Source: an uncultured Bacteroidales bacterium
Lineage (GTDB): Bacteria > Bacteroidota > Bacteroidia > Bacteroidales > Bacteroidaceae
NCBI GenBank assembly: GCA_902787575.1
Contig: CADAGX010000016.1
Span: 1-64,000 of the forward strand
Direction: 5' to 3'
Length of the DNA: 64,000 bases
The notes below the pieces were generated by a model. The model was given only the letters and a program-made list of their open reading frames with translations, made no database searches and was not told the origin of the DNA. How positions within the stretch are numbered: the stretch's first letter is position 1; each line of letters starts with the position of its first letter. The translations under genes were made by a program, and so were the position numbers. Below are positions 7,383 through 15,788 of this stretch, piece after piece.

Positions 7383-7718
7383 ATGAAAAGATATTGTCAA
7401 ACGCTGACGTTGGTAGACGACGAGGAACTTATTGCAAAGTACGTGGAGGCGCACGCCCATGTCTGGCCCGAAATTATCGCCGGGCAGCATCAGGTGGGCA
7501 TTCTCTCCATGCAGATTTATCGCCGCGACCGTGTACTTTTTATGATTTGTGACACGGTGGACGATTTCGACTGGCATCGCGACATGGCGCGCCTCGCTTC
7601 GCTTCCCCGTCAAGCAGACTGGGAGGCCTACGTGGCGCAGTTCCAAGGTGCACTTGCCACGGCTCGCAGCGACGAGAAGTGGCAGCTGATGCAGAAGATA
7701 TTTGATTCGGAGAGTTAG
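7383..7718 (+). CDS. L-rhamnose/L-fucose mutarotase family protein (RhaM/DUF718)
   Basis: This 111-residue protein belongs to the RhaM mutarotase family, a small ferredoxin-like alpha/beta fold that interconverts the alpha and beta anomers of deoxy-hexoses. The AHAHVWPEI block (about 23-31) carries the family His and Trp, and the C-terminal KWQLMQKIF helix is typical. It follows the FucP gene by two bases and is closed by a strong terminator, so it is the last gene of the sugar-uptake operon. Fucose is favoured by context over rhamnose. Confidence 0.85.
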   Translation: MKRYCQTLTLVDDEELIAKYVEAHAHVWPEIIAGQHQVGILSMQIYRRDRVLFMICDTVDDFDWHRDMARLASLPRQADWEAYVAQFQGALATARSDEKWQLMQKIFDSES

Positions 7719-7743
7719 CATGTCGCACGTGCGACGGAGATTG

Positions 7744-7783
7744 CAGAGGGCCGATGCTTACGAGCGTCGGCCCTCTGTCGTTT
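7744..7783 (+). terminator. Rho-independent-type terminator after the fucose cluster
   Basis: Perfect 11-bp stem (CAGAGGGCCGA, 7744-7754, pairing with 7767-7777) with a 12-base loop, followed by GTCGTTT. It sits 26 bases after the mutarotase stop. Confidence 0.75.
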
Positions 7784-7829
7784 CGCGGCCATGCTGCATC
7801 TCCGGAAACCACGAAATATATCTGTGGAT

Positions 7830-7860
7830 TTTGTGTTCTGGATGAAAATCGTTACCTTTG
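7830..7860 (+). promoter_or_regulatory. Bacteroidota promoter of the flavodoxin gene
   Basis: TTTG at 7830-7833, 19-base spacer, TACCTTTG at 7853-7860: a full match to the TTTG/TAnnTTTG consensus. The start codon is about 50 bases downstream. Confidence 0.75.
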
Positions 7861-7911
7861 CCCCGCTACAAATGTTGAGCATGTATATTAACCTATAAAG
7901 TTTGAAAGATT

Positions 7912-8505
7912 ATGAAGAAGCTGTTTTTGATGGCACTGCTCGCTGTGAGCGTGCTCTCGTGTGCCAATCGTTCGAAAACTGCTGCAGGCGATGCCGCAGC
8001 CGACAGTGCTGCAGTGGCTGAGCCCACTGAGCCGCAAGGCAACAATGTGCTGATTGCTTTTTTCTCTGCCACGGGCACCACGCGGGCTGTGGCCGAGAAG
8101 ATGGTGCACAGTTTCGAAGCCGACCTGTATGAGATTATCCCTGCCGAGCCTTACTCCGAGGCCGACTTGGACTGGCGCAACGCCAAGTCGCGCAGTTCGG
8201 TGGAGATGAAGGACGCGAAGGCGCGCCCTGTGCTGGGCAATTCGAACATCCGCGTCTCGAAGTACGAACTGGTGTATCTGGGCTACCCCATTTGGTGGGG
8301 CGTGGCTCCGCGTATCATCAATTCTTTTATCGAGAGTCAGCAGTGGGACAGCGTGCGCGTCATCCCGTTTGCCACGAGTGGCGGCAGTCCTGTGGAGCCC
8401 AGTGTGGAAGCATTGCGCAAGTCGTATCCCGAGATTCGATTCGAGGACGGCATCCTGTTGAATAACGTTCGCGAGGATGGCCTCTGCGGCGAGATAGAGG
8501 AGTAG
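7912..8505 (+). CDS. Flavodoxin-domain lipoprotein
   Basis: This 197-residue protein has a lipoprotein signal (MKKLFLMALLAVSVLSC, lipid-attached Cys17), a short Ala-rich linker, and a flavodoxin fold from about residue 43. FFSATGTTRAVAEKM (about 49-63) is the FMN-phosphate loop and YPIWWGVAP (about 125-133) the second FMN-contact loop. Exported flavodoxin-like proteins are common in Bacteroidales and are presumed to move electrons or act as quinone reductases at the cell envelope; the partner is unknown. It is transcribed from its own strong consensus promoter. Confidence 0.85.
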   Translation: MKKLFLMALLAVSVLSCANRSKTAAGDAAADSAAVAEPTEPQGNNVLIAFFSATGTTRAVAEKMVHSFEADLYEIIPAEPYSEADLDWRNAKSRSSVEMKDAKARPVLGNSNIRVSKYELVYLGYPIWWGVAPRIINSFIESQQWDSVRVIPFATSGGSPVEPSVEALRKSYPEIRFEDGILLNNVREDGLCGEIEE

Positions 8506-8586
8506 AAGCCCCACCCCCTATCCCCTCCCGAGGGAGGGGATGCGCCCTTACCAATCACTCCCGCGATTGCCCGAGGGACGGGGGCT
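8506..8586. repeat. Intergenic palindromic repeat
   Basis: An inverted repeat CCCCTCCC/GGGAGGGG at about 8520-8540 is followed by GCGCCCTTACCAATC and CGCGATTGCCC, which are degenerate pieces of the roughly 73-bp palindromic repeat found at 18804 and 18920. It fills the gap between two genes and may act as a transcription stop. Confidence 0.55.
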
Positions 8587-8606
8587 TATAACTATGTATT
8601 AATGTG

Positions 8607-9473
8607 ATGAAGCAGAAGGTAGCTTTGGTGCTGGCCAGTGGTGGAGCCAAAGGCTTTGCCCACATCGGGGCCATCGAAGTGTTGGAGCACGAGAACTTTG
8701 AGGTGGCATCGGTGGCGGGTACCTCCATTGGCGCGCTCATAGGAGGCATCTACGCAGCGGGCGGCCTCGGGAAGGTGAAGGAATGGATGTATTCGCTGAG
8801 CCGCGGCAAGATATTCTCGCTGATGGACTTCACGCTGAGCACGCATTCCCTGCTCAAGGGCAACAAACTGATGGATGCCCTGCAGGCGCTCGTGCCCGAC
8901 CAGCGCATCGAGGACCTGCCCATCCCGTACTGCGCCGTGGCCACAGACATCAAGACGGGCGAGGAAATCGTCATCCGCGAGGGCAGTCTCTTCGAGGCCA
9001 TACGTGCCTCCATCTCGCTTCCGCTGGTGTTTACGCCCGTGGAGGACGACGACCGACTGCTCATAGACGGCGGCATCACCAACGGCCTGCCGCTGAACCG
9101 CGTCAGCCGCACGGAGGGCGACCTGCTAGTGGCCATCAATCTGGAGGACTACGAGTGGGACGAGCCGACGGACACCGGCTCGCCGCGGCTCCTCTCGCTG
9201 CCGTTCTTCGGGAAAGTGCGCACGCGAAAGAGTGGGGTGAACGCCAACTATCTGACTATGCTCTATCGCTCGCTCTCCATTGCCATGAAGAAGAATGCCG
9301 AACTGATGGTGGAAAATTGCCGCCCGGACATCTATCTGAATGTGGACATGCACGAATTCGGGAGTTTCGACTACGACCAGGCACGCGCCATCGCAGCTCT
9401 GGGCCGCGATCAGATGCGAGCAGCCGTGAAACGATACAAGGCATCTGTGGCGTCGCGGGCGGGAAAATTCTGA
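8607..9473 (+). CDS. Patatin-like phospholipase (RssA type)
   Basis: This 288-residue serine acyl hydrolase has the patatin catalytic dyad: the oxyanion-hole loop LASGGAKGFAHIG (about 9-21), GTSIG (nucleophile Ser40) and DGG (Asp near 154). There is no signal peptide, so it is probably cytoplasmic or loosely membrane-bound. It should cleave acyl esters of phospholipids or similar lipids; the physiological substrate is unknown. I chose ATG 8607 over GTG 8604. Confidence 0.87.
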   Translation: MKQKVALVLASGGAKGFAHIGAIEVLEHENFEVASVAGTSIGALIGGIYAAGGLGKVKEWMYSLSRGKIFSLMDFTLSTHSLLKGNKLMDALQALVPDQRIEDLPIPYCAVATDIKTGEEIVIREGSLFEAIRASISLPLVFTPVEDDDRLLIDGGITNGLPLNRVSRTEGDLLVAINLEDYEWDEPTDTGSPRLLSLPFFGKVRTRKSGVNANYLTMLYRSLSIAMKKNAELMVENCRPDIYLNVDMHEFGSFDYDQARAIAALGRDQMRAAVKRYKASVASRAGKF

Positions 9474-9516
9474 CTGCACGTCGCAACTTTTTTCTCACAC
9501 GTAATATTCATCGCAA

Positions 9517-10740
9517 ATGAGGGTCGCAATTATTGGTGCAGGCGCAGCGGGCTGTTTTTGTGCAGTCCGCCTCAGTGAGTTGCGGCCCGAGGCAGTGGTG
9601 GAGGTATTCGAGGCTGCCGCCCGGCCAATGGTGAAACTCTCGCTTACGGGCGGTGGCCGTTGCAATCTCACCAATACGTTTCGCAGCGTCCGCTCGCTTT
9701 CGCAGGTATATCCGCGTGGCGAACGCCTCATGGCGCGTGCCCTGAAGGTCTGGGACCAGCGCGACGTGATGCGCTGGTTCGAGCAGCGCGGAGTGGCGCT
9801 GGTGGAGCAGGCGGATGACTGCGTGTTCCCGCGCTCGCAGGACGCGGGGCAGGTGGTGCAGACACTGCTCGCAGCCATGCGCCGCAGCGGAGTGGCGCTC
9901 CGTCTCGGGCATAGGCTGCAGCGTGTGGAGCCTCAGTCCGACGGCTACGTGCTGCACTTTGCGGCCGCCGAGCCGCGCTCCTTCGATGCGGTGGTGGTCT
10001 GCACCGGAGGCGCCCCCACGATGCAGCGCCTGCAGATGCTGTCCGAGCTCGGGCTGGAATACGTTGCACCCGTGCCTTCGCTCTTCACTTTCTGCATTTC
10101 CGACCCGTCGCTTTGTGCGCTCTCGGGTGCCGTGGTGGAGCCGGCTGGCGTCTCGCTCGTAGGCACTCGCTTTCGTGCCGAAGGCGCCCTGCTGGTCACG
10201 CATTGGGGCGTGAGCGGTCCGGCCATCCTGAAGCTCAGCTCGTATGCAGCGCGCTGGCTGTCGGAGCACGACTATCGGGCCACGCTGTGTGTCAATTGGC
10301 TTGGCGCGGCCAACGAGGACACGGCTCGCAGCCTGCTGCTCGACCTCCGCAGGCGCTATGGGCAACGCCTGATTTCGAGTGCCTGGCCCGAGTGCCTGAC
10401 AGCGCGGCACTGGGCACTGCTCGTGCACCGCTGCGGCCTGGATGAGAGGATGCGGTGGAACGACCTGTCGGGACGCTTGCTCAATCGCATGGTGGCTGTG
10501 CTGACCTCGGACACTTACCCTGTCAGTGGCAAGTATCGCCATAAGGAGGAATTCGTGACTTGTGGCGGCGTTTCGCTCGCCAGCGTTCAACTCTCCACAC
10601 TCGAGGCCAAGGCCCATCCGCACCTCTACTTCGCAGGCGAGGTGCTCGATGTGGATGCCATCACGGGCGGCTTCAATCTGCAGGCTGCGTGGAGCATGGC
10701 CGAGGTGGTGGCGCGAGGCATTGCCGCTAACAGCAAATGA
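9517..10740 (+). CDS. FAD-dependent oxidoreductase of the HI0933/BaiN family
   Basis: This 407-residue flavoprotein has the N-terminal dinucleotide-binding motif IIGAGAAG (residues 5-12), the family block SLTGGGRCNLTN (about 43-54) and the C-terminal FAGEVLDVDAITGGFNLQ block that closes the FAD site. The family includes BaiN, an enzyme of bile-acid dehydroxylation, but most members have no known substrate. It starts 43 bases after the patatin gene and is followed six bases later by the phosphopantetheinyl transferase gene, so the three may be one transcript. Confidence 0.87.
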   Translation: MRVAIIGAGAAGCFCAVRLSELRPEAVVEVFEAAARPMVKLSLTGGGRCNLTNTFRSVRSLSQVYPRGERLMARALKVWDQRDVMRWFEQRGVALVEQADDCVFPRSQDAGQVVQTLLAAMRRSGVALRLGHRLQRVEPQSDGYVLHFAAAEPRSFDAVVVCTGGAPTMQRLQMLSELGLEYVAPVPSLFTFCISDPSLCALSGAVVEPAGVSLVGTRFRAEGALLVTHWGVSGPAILKLSSYAARWLSEHDYRATLCVNWLGAANEDTARSLLLDLRRRYGQRLISSAWPECLTARHWALLVHRCGLDERMRWNDLSGRLLNRMVAVLTSDTYPVSGKYRHKEEFVTCGGVSLASVQLSTLEAKAHPHLYFAGEVLDVDAITGGFNLQAAWSMAEVVARGIAANSK

Positions 10741-10746
10741 CAAGAC

Positions 10747-11376
10747 GTGTTATACATTAACAATCATATAAACCGTTACACGGAGGCCGACATAGAGCGC
10801 CTCATGGAGCAGCTGCCCGAGTGGCGGCGCAGTCAGGCCATGCGCTTCCGGCATTTCGAGGGCCGCCGCCAGTCGGTGCTCGCCTATATGGAATTGTGCC
10901 GCGGCCTCAGCGAGGAATACGGCATCAGCGAGGTACCGGAATTTCTGTACGACGAACACGGAAAGCCCACACTGGCCAGTTATCCCCACATCCACTTCAG
11001 CCTGAGCCATTGCCGCCAAGCGGTGGGCTGTCTGCTGTCGTCTGCACCCTGTGGACTCGACATCGAGACGGTACGACCCCTGCGCGAGAGCCTGATGCGC
11101 CATTGCATGAACGAGACGGAGCAGACGCAGATTCTGTCGGCCGAGGAGCCCGCTGTCGCTTTCACCCGTCTGTGGACGCAAAAGGAGGCTGTGCTGAAAC
11201 TCTTGGGCACGGGGCTGGCTGGCGGACTCAAGGACGCGCTGGAGAATCTGAACGTGAGAGGAATAGCGCTGCATACAGAATTTTGTTTAGGACATTCCGT
11301 GCTTCTGAGTACTGCACTTTGCGGTACAGATTCGACAAATTTGGAATGCCAGATTCGACAAATTACAGAATTTTAG
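10747..11376 (+). CDS. 4'-phosphopantetheinyl transferase superfamily protein (Sfp type)
   Basis: This 209-residue protein should move the phosphopantetheine arm of coenzyme A to a Ser of an acyl or peptidyl carrier protein. The Mg-binding GLDIE motif (Asp105, Glu107), the FSLSH block (84-88) and WTQKEAVLKLLG (143-154) are the three Sfp signatures. The start is a GTG at 10747, six bases after the upstream stop; the next ATG (10804) would remove a conserved part. The last 25 residues fall in a low-complexity stretch with a 15-bp direct repeat (11328-11342 and 11350-11364), so the C-terminal tail may be recent. Confidence 0.85.
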   Translation: MLYINNHINRYTEADIERLMEQLPEWRRSQAMRFRHFEGRRQSVLAYMELCRGLSEEYGISEVPEFLYDEHGKPTLASYPHIHFSLSHCRQAVGCLLSSAPCGLDIETVRPLRESLMRHCMNETEQTQILSAEEPAVAFTRLWTQKEAVLKLLGTGLAGGLKDALENLNVRGIALHTEFCLGHSVLLSTALCGTDSTNLECQIRQITEF

Positions 11377-11423
11377 GCACATCTGTTTTTTGATATTTAG
11401 ACACGAAAAAACTTTCTTTTTTC

Positions 11424-11454
11424 TTTGAAGAAAACATAATTGTACCTATATTTG
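11424..11454 (+). promoter_or_regulatory. Bacteroidota promoter of the large lipoprotein gene
   Basis: TTTG at 11424-11427, 19-base spacer, TATATTTG at 11447-11454: a perfect consensus match, 39 bases before the ATG. Confidence 0.8.
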
Positions 11455-11493
11455 CGGTGACGAACACCTTATTAACTTTTAAATAGTACAGTT

Positions 11494-13824
11494 ATGACAA
11501 AAAAGTTTTTCTATGTGGCAAGCATGATTTTGTGTGCCATGTTTGTTTTTAATGCATGTTCGGATTCGAACGACAGCAAGCCGGCCGTAACACCCGACCC
11601 GCAGACTGGAACAGGCATTAGCCAGGGAACTGCAGTGAAACCTGCCAACATGAAGATGTCTGGCCTTTCGGGCTTCGTGTATGACGCAGAGGGAAATGTG
11701 CTGTCGGGCGTAACGGTTACCTCCGGAGACGAGACATTCGTCACTGGCTCGGATGGCGGTTTCAAACTCGACAAGGTGAACAGCAAGAGCGGACGTACAA
11801 TCGTCAAGTTCTCTTGCGGCGGCTATGTGGATGTGGTGCGTTCTTACAATACGAAGGACGGTGACGTCTGGGAAGTGGTGATGCTCTCGTCCTACAATCC
11901 GACCAAGTCAGCTTACAAATACTTCAAAGCCACCCAGAGCGCCACGATTGCTACGCCAACCGGCATGAAGGTGGACGTGCAGTCCGACGGCTTGAAGTTC
12001 GCCGATCAGGATAGGACAATCAGCCAGTATGATGATGCATCCGTGAATGTGATGTATCTTAGCCCAGACGATGAGACCTTCGCACAGTCCATGCCGGGCG
12101 GTGACCTCGCTGCAGTGCGCACGGACGGCTCGGAGGCACAGCTGGTTTCCTACGGTATGACCAAGGTGGATATGGACATCTACGGCTACAAGGCACAGTT
12201 GGCTGACGGCAAACCTGCCACGCTGACGTTCCCCGTGCCCGAGAAGTTCAAGGACAATACGCCAGACGAGATTCCTCTGTGGAGCTTCAACGAGGAGACC
12301 GGACTCTGGGAAGAGGAAGGAATTGCCACCTACGATGCCACCAATAAGGTTTACGTAGGTACCGTCACTCATTTCTCTTGGGTGAACCTCGACTATCCCG
12401 AGAAGCGTGCCACGGTAAAGGTCGTTGTAAAGGACCAGTCGGGTGCCCTGCTGCCCAATGTGAAGGTTGATATTGACGGACAGCGCACATGCTTTACAGA
12501 CGTGAATGGTGTGGCTGAATGCTACGTGCCCACAAACACCTCGTTCTACGTGACCATCCATTCGGAAGACTACAGCAACTATACTCCCGAAGTGAAGGAG
12601 GAAGTTCCTGCAATGCCTCAGGCTGGCGCAGAGAAGACTGTGGAAATCGTGCTTCCCACGCTTGCCCATATCAGCGGCAAGGTTGTGAACAGTGGCAAGG
12701 GCAATTCGCTGGCTACACTCTGGATTGAGTACAATGGCAAGGAAACGAAGCGCGTACACAATGACGCTCAGGGCCAGTTCTTCATGAACGCTCCGGCCGA
12801 CTACAAGGGCGACGCCAAGTTGATGATGCGTTCAAGCGACGGCAAGCTCGAGGCTTACGACATCAAACTCGACGGTCAGGACCACGCTTACACGCTCACC
12901 ATCAAGACCGACAAGGCTACAGGCGGCTCCTTCACGTTTACCGCAGCAGACGGCACAAAGGAGACAAGGGTAATTCCGCCCACATACTATGAGGATAATT
13001 CAGGTGTGGAAATCGTAGATAACAAGCTGGGTGTGGACGCCGAAGGCTGCTACTTCTACATTGACAATTACAACGAGTCCAAAACTACATATAATAATGT
13101 ATATATAAGCGGTTGGTCAGACGGCAGGAGCATTACGTGCGACTCCACGGCAACCGTGAAGGTGGCAGTAAACGAGTTTAACAACTACACGTTCACAGTC
13201 TCCGGCTCTGCTACCTTATCTTATTGGGAGAACAACCAGTCGGTGAAAAAAGAAGGCACCATCAGCGGCTCCTTCACCCTGCCATTACTGGGTAAGGGTA
13301 CGACAATCCGCAACATCACGAAGCGCGAATCATTCTTCCCGTCCTTCACTCCGTGGATTGACGGCAAGAAGGCAAACATTGGTTTCTGCGTGACGGAAAG
13401 CGAGAAGTTCGGCACAGGTGTGGCACTCTGGTTCTTCGACAAGACCCTGACTTATGATGATTATAAGGCATACAAGGATTTGGCTGTGAAGGCACTGGGC
13501 GCGCCCATTGAAACCTCAGATACCGAAGAAGGAGGTCAAGGTCAGGATATCGCCTACTCGTACTTCTTCAAGGATGGCAAGTACATCATGGTGTCCTTCT
13601 GCCCGTGGCGCGATGTGGACGAAGAGTATCTGGAAGAGGAAATGAAGTACATGGAGATGGGCTTCCATGCACTCATGGAGAACCACGCTGCCCGCATCCA
13701 CGTTCACGCACTCGAAGGCGTGAAGGTTGACCCCCAGAGTCTGATGTTCATGCACGGCCGCGTGAAGGCAAACAAGGATGCTGACTGGCGTCCTGAGTGG
13801 ATAAAGAGAAGAATGAGACCGTAA
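11494..13824 (+). CDS. Large lipoprotein with carboxypeptidase-regulatory-like (Ig-fold) modules
   Basis: This 776-residue exported protein has a lipoprotein signal with the lipid-attached Cys22 in FNACSD. Three beta-sandwich modules of the carboxypeptidase-regulatory type can be seen: about 57-130 (LSGFVYDAEGNVLSGVTV), about 308-380 (VVVKDQSGALLPNVKVDI) and about 392-470 (ISGKVVNSGKG). Between the first two lies a WSFNEETGLWEEEG block that resembles the FAM171-like extracellular region. The C-terminal 200 residues have no recognisable family. It is expressed alone from a perfect promoter and is closed by a terminator. It is probably surface-exposed and adhesive or glycan-linked, but no function can be assigned. 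Confidence 0.8.
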   Translation: MTKKFFYVASMILCAMFVFNACSDSNDSKPAVTPDPQTGTGISQGTAVKPANMKMSGLSGFVYDAEGNVLSGVTVTSGDETFVTGSDGGFKLDKVNSKSGRTIVKFSCGGYVDVVRSYNTKDGDVWEVVMLSSYNPTKSAYKYFKATQSATIATPTGMKVDVQSDGLKFADQDRTISQYDDASVNVMYLSPDDETFAQSMPGGDLAAVRTDGSEAQLVSYGMTKVDMDIYGYKAQLADGKPATLTFPVPEKFKDNTPDEIPLWSFNEETGLWEEEGIATYDATNKVYVGTVTHFSWVNLDYPEKRATVKVVVKDQSGALLPNVKVDIDGQRTCFTDVNGVAECYVPTNTSFYVTIHSEDYSNYTPEVKEEVPAMPQAGAEKTVEIVLPTLAHISGKVVNSGKGNSLATLWIEYNGKETKRVHNDAQGQFFMNAPADYKGDAKLMMRSSDGKLEAYDIKLDGQDHAYTLTIKTDKATGGSFTFTAADGTKETRVIPPTYYEDNSGVEIVDNKLGVDAEGCYFYIDNYNESKTTYNNVYISGWSDGRSITCDSTATVKVAVNEFNNYTFTVSGSATLSYWENNQSVKKEGTISGSFTLPLLGKGTTIRNITKRESFFPSFTPWIDGKKANIGFCVTESEKFGTGVALWFFDKTLTYDDYKAYKDLAVKALGAPIETSDTEEGGQGQDIAYSYFFKDGKYIMVSFCPWRDVDEEYLEEEMKYMEMGFHALMENHAARIHVHALEGVKVDPQSLMFMHGRVKANKDADWRPEWIKRRMRP

Positions 13825-13851
13825 TGCGAAAGCGCATTCGCGCCATAAACG

Positions 13852-13890
13852 GAGCGGGGCAGGGCACCAACCTTGCCCCGCTCTGTCTTT
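13852..13890 (+). terminator. Terminator after the lipoprotein gene
   Basis: Ten-bp G+C-rich stem (13852-13861 with 13874-13883) followed by TGTCTTT, 28 bases after the stop codon. Confidence 0.75.
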
Positions 13891-14111
13891 CTTGGCACTC
13901 CGAGCCAATTCCACAAAAGCGAAAAACGTGTTTCCCGTGTTTTTCTTTGTCCTGCCGAGACTAAAAACAATACGCGACACGCCTCCAATACTGCCTTTTT
14001 CGGAATTTGACAAGCTCCACCTTCGGACAGAGCACTGCCCTCACCAAGCTCTCAGGCACGAAACGACATCGAGTCGTTTCTCTCCGGCCTGGTCTTGCCC
14101 TACGCGAGCCA
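13891..14111. repeat. Gene-free spacer with a degenerate 73-bp-type repeat
   Basis: No gene is seen. From about 14002 the sequence (GAATTTGACAAGCTCCACC, then GCCCTCACCAA and, near the end, GCCCTACG) is a diverged copy of the palindromic element found intact at 18804-18877. Confidence 0.5.
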
Positions 14112-14464
14112 TTGCTTTTCTCTCACTTTTTCGTAACTTTAACCTGTGGTTGAAGTTACTTCGTCTCGGCAGAAAAAGAAAACTTCGGTTTTCTTTGTTC
14201 TGCTCTCGATTTATTCGTAACTTTGGCTGTGCCCAAGTTGCTCCCGTTCGGAAAAGCCAAAATAAATTTTGCTTTTCTCTCACTTATTCGTAACTTTGAG
14301 TCTCGACTCGAAGTTACTTGCGTTCGGAAGAAAAAAGAAAGGGTTTTCTTTTGTTCTTCTCTCACTTATTCGTAACTTTAACCTGTGGTTGAAGTTACTT
14401 CGTCTCGGCAGAAAAAGAAAACTTCGGTTTTCTTTGTTCTGCTCTCGACTTATTCGTAACTTTG
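14112..14464 (+). promoter_or_regulatory. Array A: five tandem repeat units, each with a full promoter
   Basis: Five boxes TAACTTTG or TAACTTTA start at 14134, 14218, 14291, 14373 and 14457 (73-84 bases apart), each preceded by TTG or TTTG at 19-20 bases. All but the first and fourth end in G or have a full TTTG, and all share TTATTCG or a close variant just before the box. The last unit (TTTG 14433-14436, TAACTTTG 14457-14464) is 24 bases before the ATG of the aldo/keto reductase. Between boxes are two hairpins per period (GTAACTT arms; CAGAA-AGAAAA arms). The same family is seen at 36101-36297, 37157-37430 and 49339-49614. Confidence 0.75.
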
Positions 14465-14488
14465 CAAACGAGAAAACAGAGATACAAG

Positions 14489-15613
14489 ATGACTTACAAC
14501 GATTTTCAGGACCTGAAACTCTCGGCACTGGGCTTTGGCTCTATGCGCCTGCCCGTGATAGACGGAGATGACAACCGGCCCGACGAAGCGCGGGTGCAGG
14601 AGATGGTGGACTATGCCATGAGCCACGGAGTGAACTACTACGACACGGCTTGGGGCTATCACGGCGGAGCTTCGGAACCGGTGATGGGGCGCGCACTGGC
14701 GCATCATCCGCGCGAGTCGTTCTTCCTTGCCACCAAGTTTCCCGGCTACGACCTGAGCAATATGCCTCGGGTGAAGGAGATTTTCGAGCAGCAGCTCGAG
14801 CGCCTTCAGGTGGAATACTTCGATTTCTACCTTATTCACAACGTTTGCGAACTGAACATTGACGCCTACCTCGACCCTCAGTACCACATCTACGACTATC
14901 TGATGGAGCAGCGGCGCCTCGGACGCATCCGCCATCTGGGCTTCTCGGCCCACGGCTCGTACGAGGTGATGGAGCGCTTCCTTGCGGCCTATGGTGCGGG
15001 CATGGAGTTCTGCCAGTTGCAGGTGAACTGGCTCGACTGGGACTTCCAGAAGGCCAGCAGCAAGGTGGAGCTCATCCGTCAGCACGGCCTGCCGCTCTGG
15101 GTGATGGAGCCGTTGCGCGGCGGCAAGCTCTGTTCGCTCGCACCGGAGTACGCAGAGCGTCTGCGCGCACTCCGTCCCGACGAGACGCCCACGGGCTGGG
15201 CTTTCCGCTTCCTGCAGGCGGTGGATGCCACAGTGGTGCTCTCGGGCATGTCCTCGCTGGAGCAGCTGAAGTGCAACGTGCAGATTTTCTCGGACCGACA
15301 GCCGCTGGACGAGAAGGAACGTGGCGTGCTGATGGAAATCGCGCACCAGATGGTGACGCCCGGCACGGTGCCCTGCACCGCTTGCCGCTACTGTACGAGC
15401 CACTGCCCCATGGAGCTGGACATTCCTGCCCTGCTGGCGCTCTACAACGAGCACAAGTTCTCGGGTGGCGGCTTCCTGGCTCCGATGGCTCTGATGTCGT
15501 ATCCCGAGGACAAGAAGCCGCAGGCCTGTCTGGGTTGCGGCAGTTGTGCAGCCGTCTGCCCGCAGCAGATAGACATCCCGGGCACGCTGGCCGATTTCTG
15601 CGAGATACTCTAA
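14489..15613 (+). CDS. Aldo/keto reductase with C-terminal 2x[4Fe-4S] ferredoxin domain
   Basis: This 374-residue protein has an aldo/keto reductase barrel (GFGSMRLP at about 17-24; Tyr in YDTAWGYHGG, Lys in ATKF, His in LIHNV as catalytic residues) followed from about residue 300 by a ferredoxin-like tail with two cluster motifs, CTACRYCTSHCP and CLGCGSCAAVCP. Such fusions are typical of anaerobes and are presumed to couple carbonyl reduction to ferredoxin; the substrate is unknown. I chose ATG 14489 because it lies just downstream of the last promoter unit of array A; the upstream TTG would start inside the -7 box. Confidence 0.88.
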   Translation: MTYNDFQDLKLSALGFGSMRLPVIDGDDNRPDEARVQEMVDYAMSHGVNYYDTAWGYHGGASEPVMGRALAHHPRESFFLATKFPGYDLSNMPRVKEIFEQQLERLQVEYFDFYLIHNVCELNIDAYLDPQYHIYDYLMEQRRLGRIRHLGFSAHGSYEVMERFLAAYGAGMEFCQLQVNWLDWDFQKASSKVELIRQHGLPLWVMEPLRGGKLCSLAPEYAERLRALRPDETPTGWAFRFLQAVDATVVLSGMSSLEQLKCNVQIFSDRQPLDEKERGVLMEIAHQMVTPGTVPCTACRYCTSHCPMELDIPALLALYNEHKFSGGGFLAPMALMSYPEDKKPQACLGCGSCAAVCPQQIDIPGTLADFCEIL

Positions 15614-15788
15614 CCCCTGAAGGGGACTTTGGCCTTTAGCCTTTAGCTTTTGGCCAATAGCCAACGGCCAATAGCCAACGGCCAACAGCCAACAGCCAAC
15701 AGCCAACAGCCGATAAGAAGGGGGACTTTGGCCTTTAGCCTTTAGCTTTTGGCCAAAAGCCAATAACCAAAAGCCAATAGCCGATAAT
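15614..15788. repeat. GCCAA-type repeat cluster between reductase and MscS genes
   Basis: Two direct copies of a block that starts GGGGACTTTGGCCTTTAGCC (about 15620 and 15721) are each followed by runs of seven-base words such as GCCAATA, GCCAACG and GCCAACA. The ACTTTGG edge is the same as that next to the S23 gene at 5689. Confidence 0.7.

Noticed and set aside
9508-10743. 411-codon minus-strand frame
   Set aside because: Shadow of the HI0933-like flavoprotein gene.
15620-15788. GCCAACA repeats considered as a CRISPR array
   Set aside because: The words are seven bases long and directly adjacent, there are no unique spacers and no cas genes nearby.
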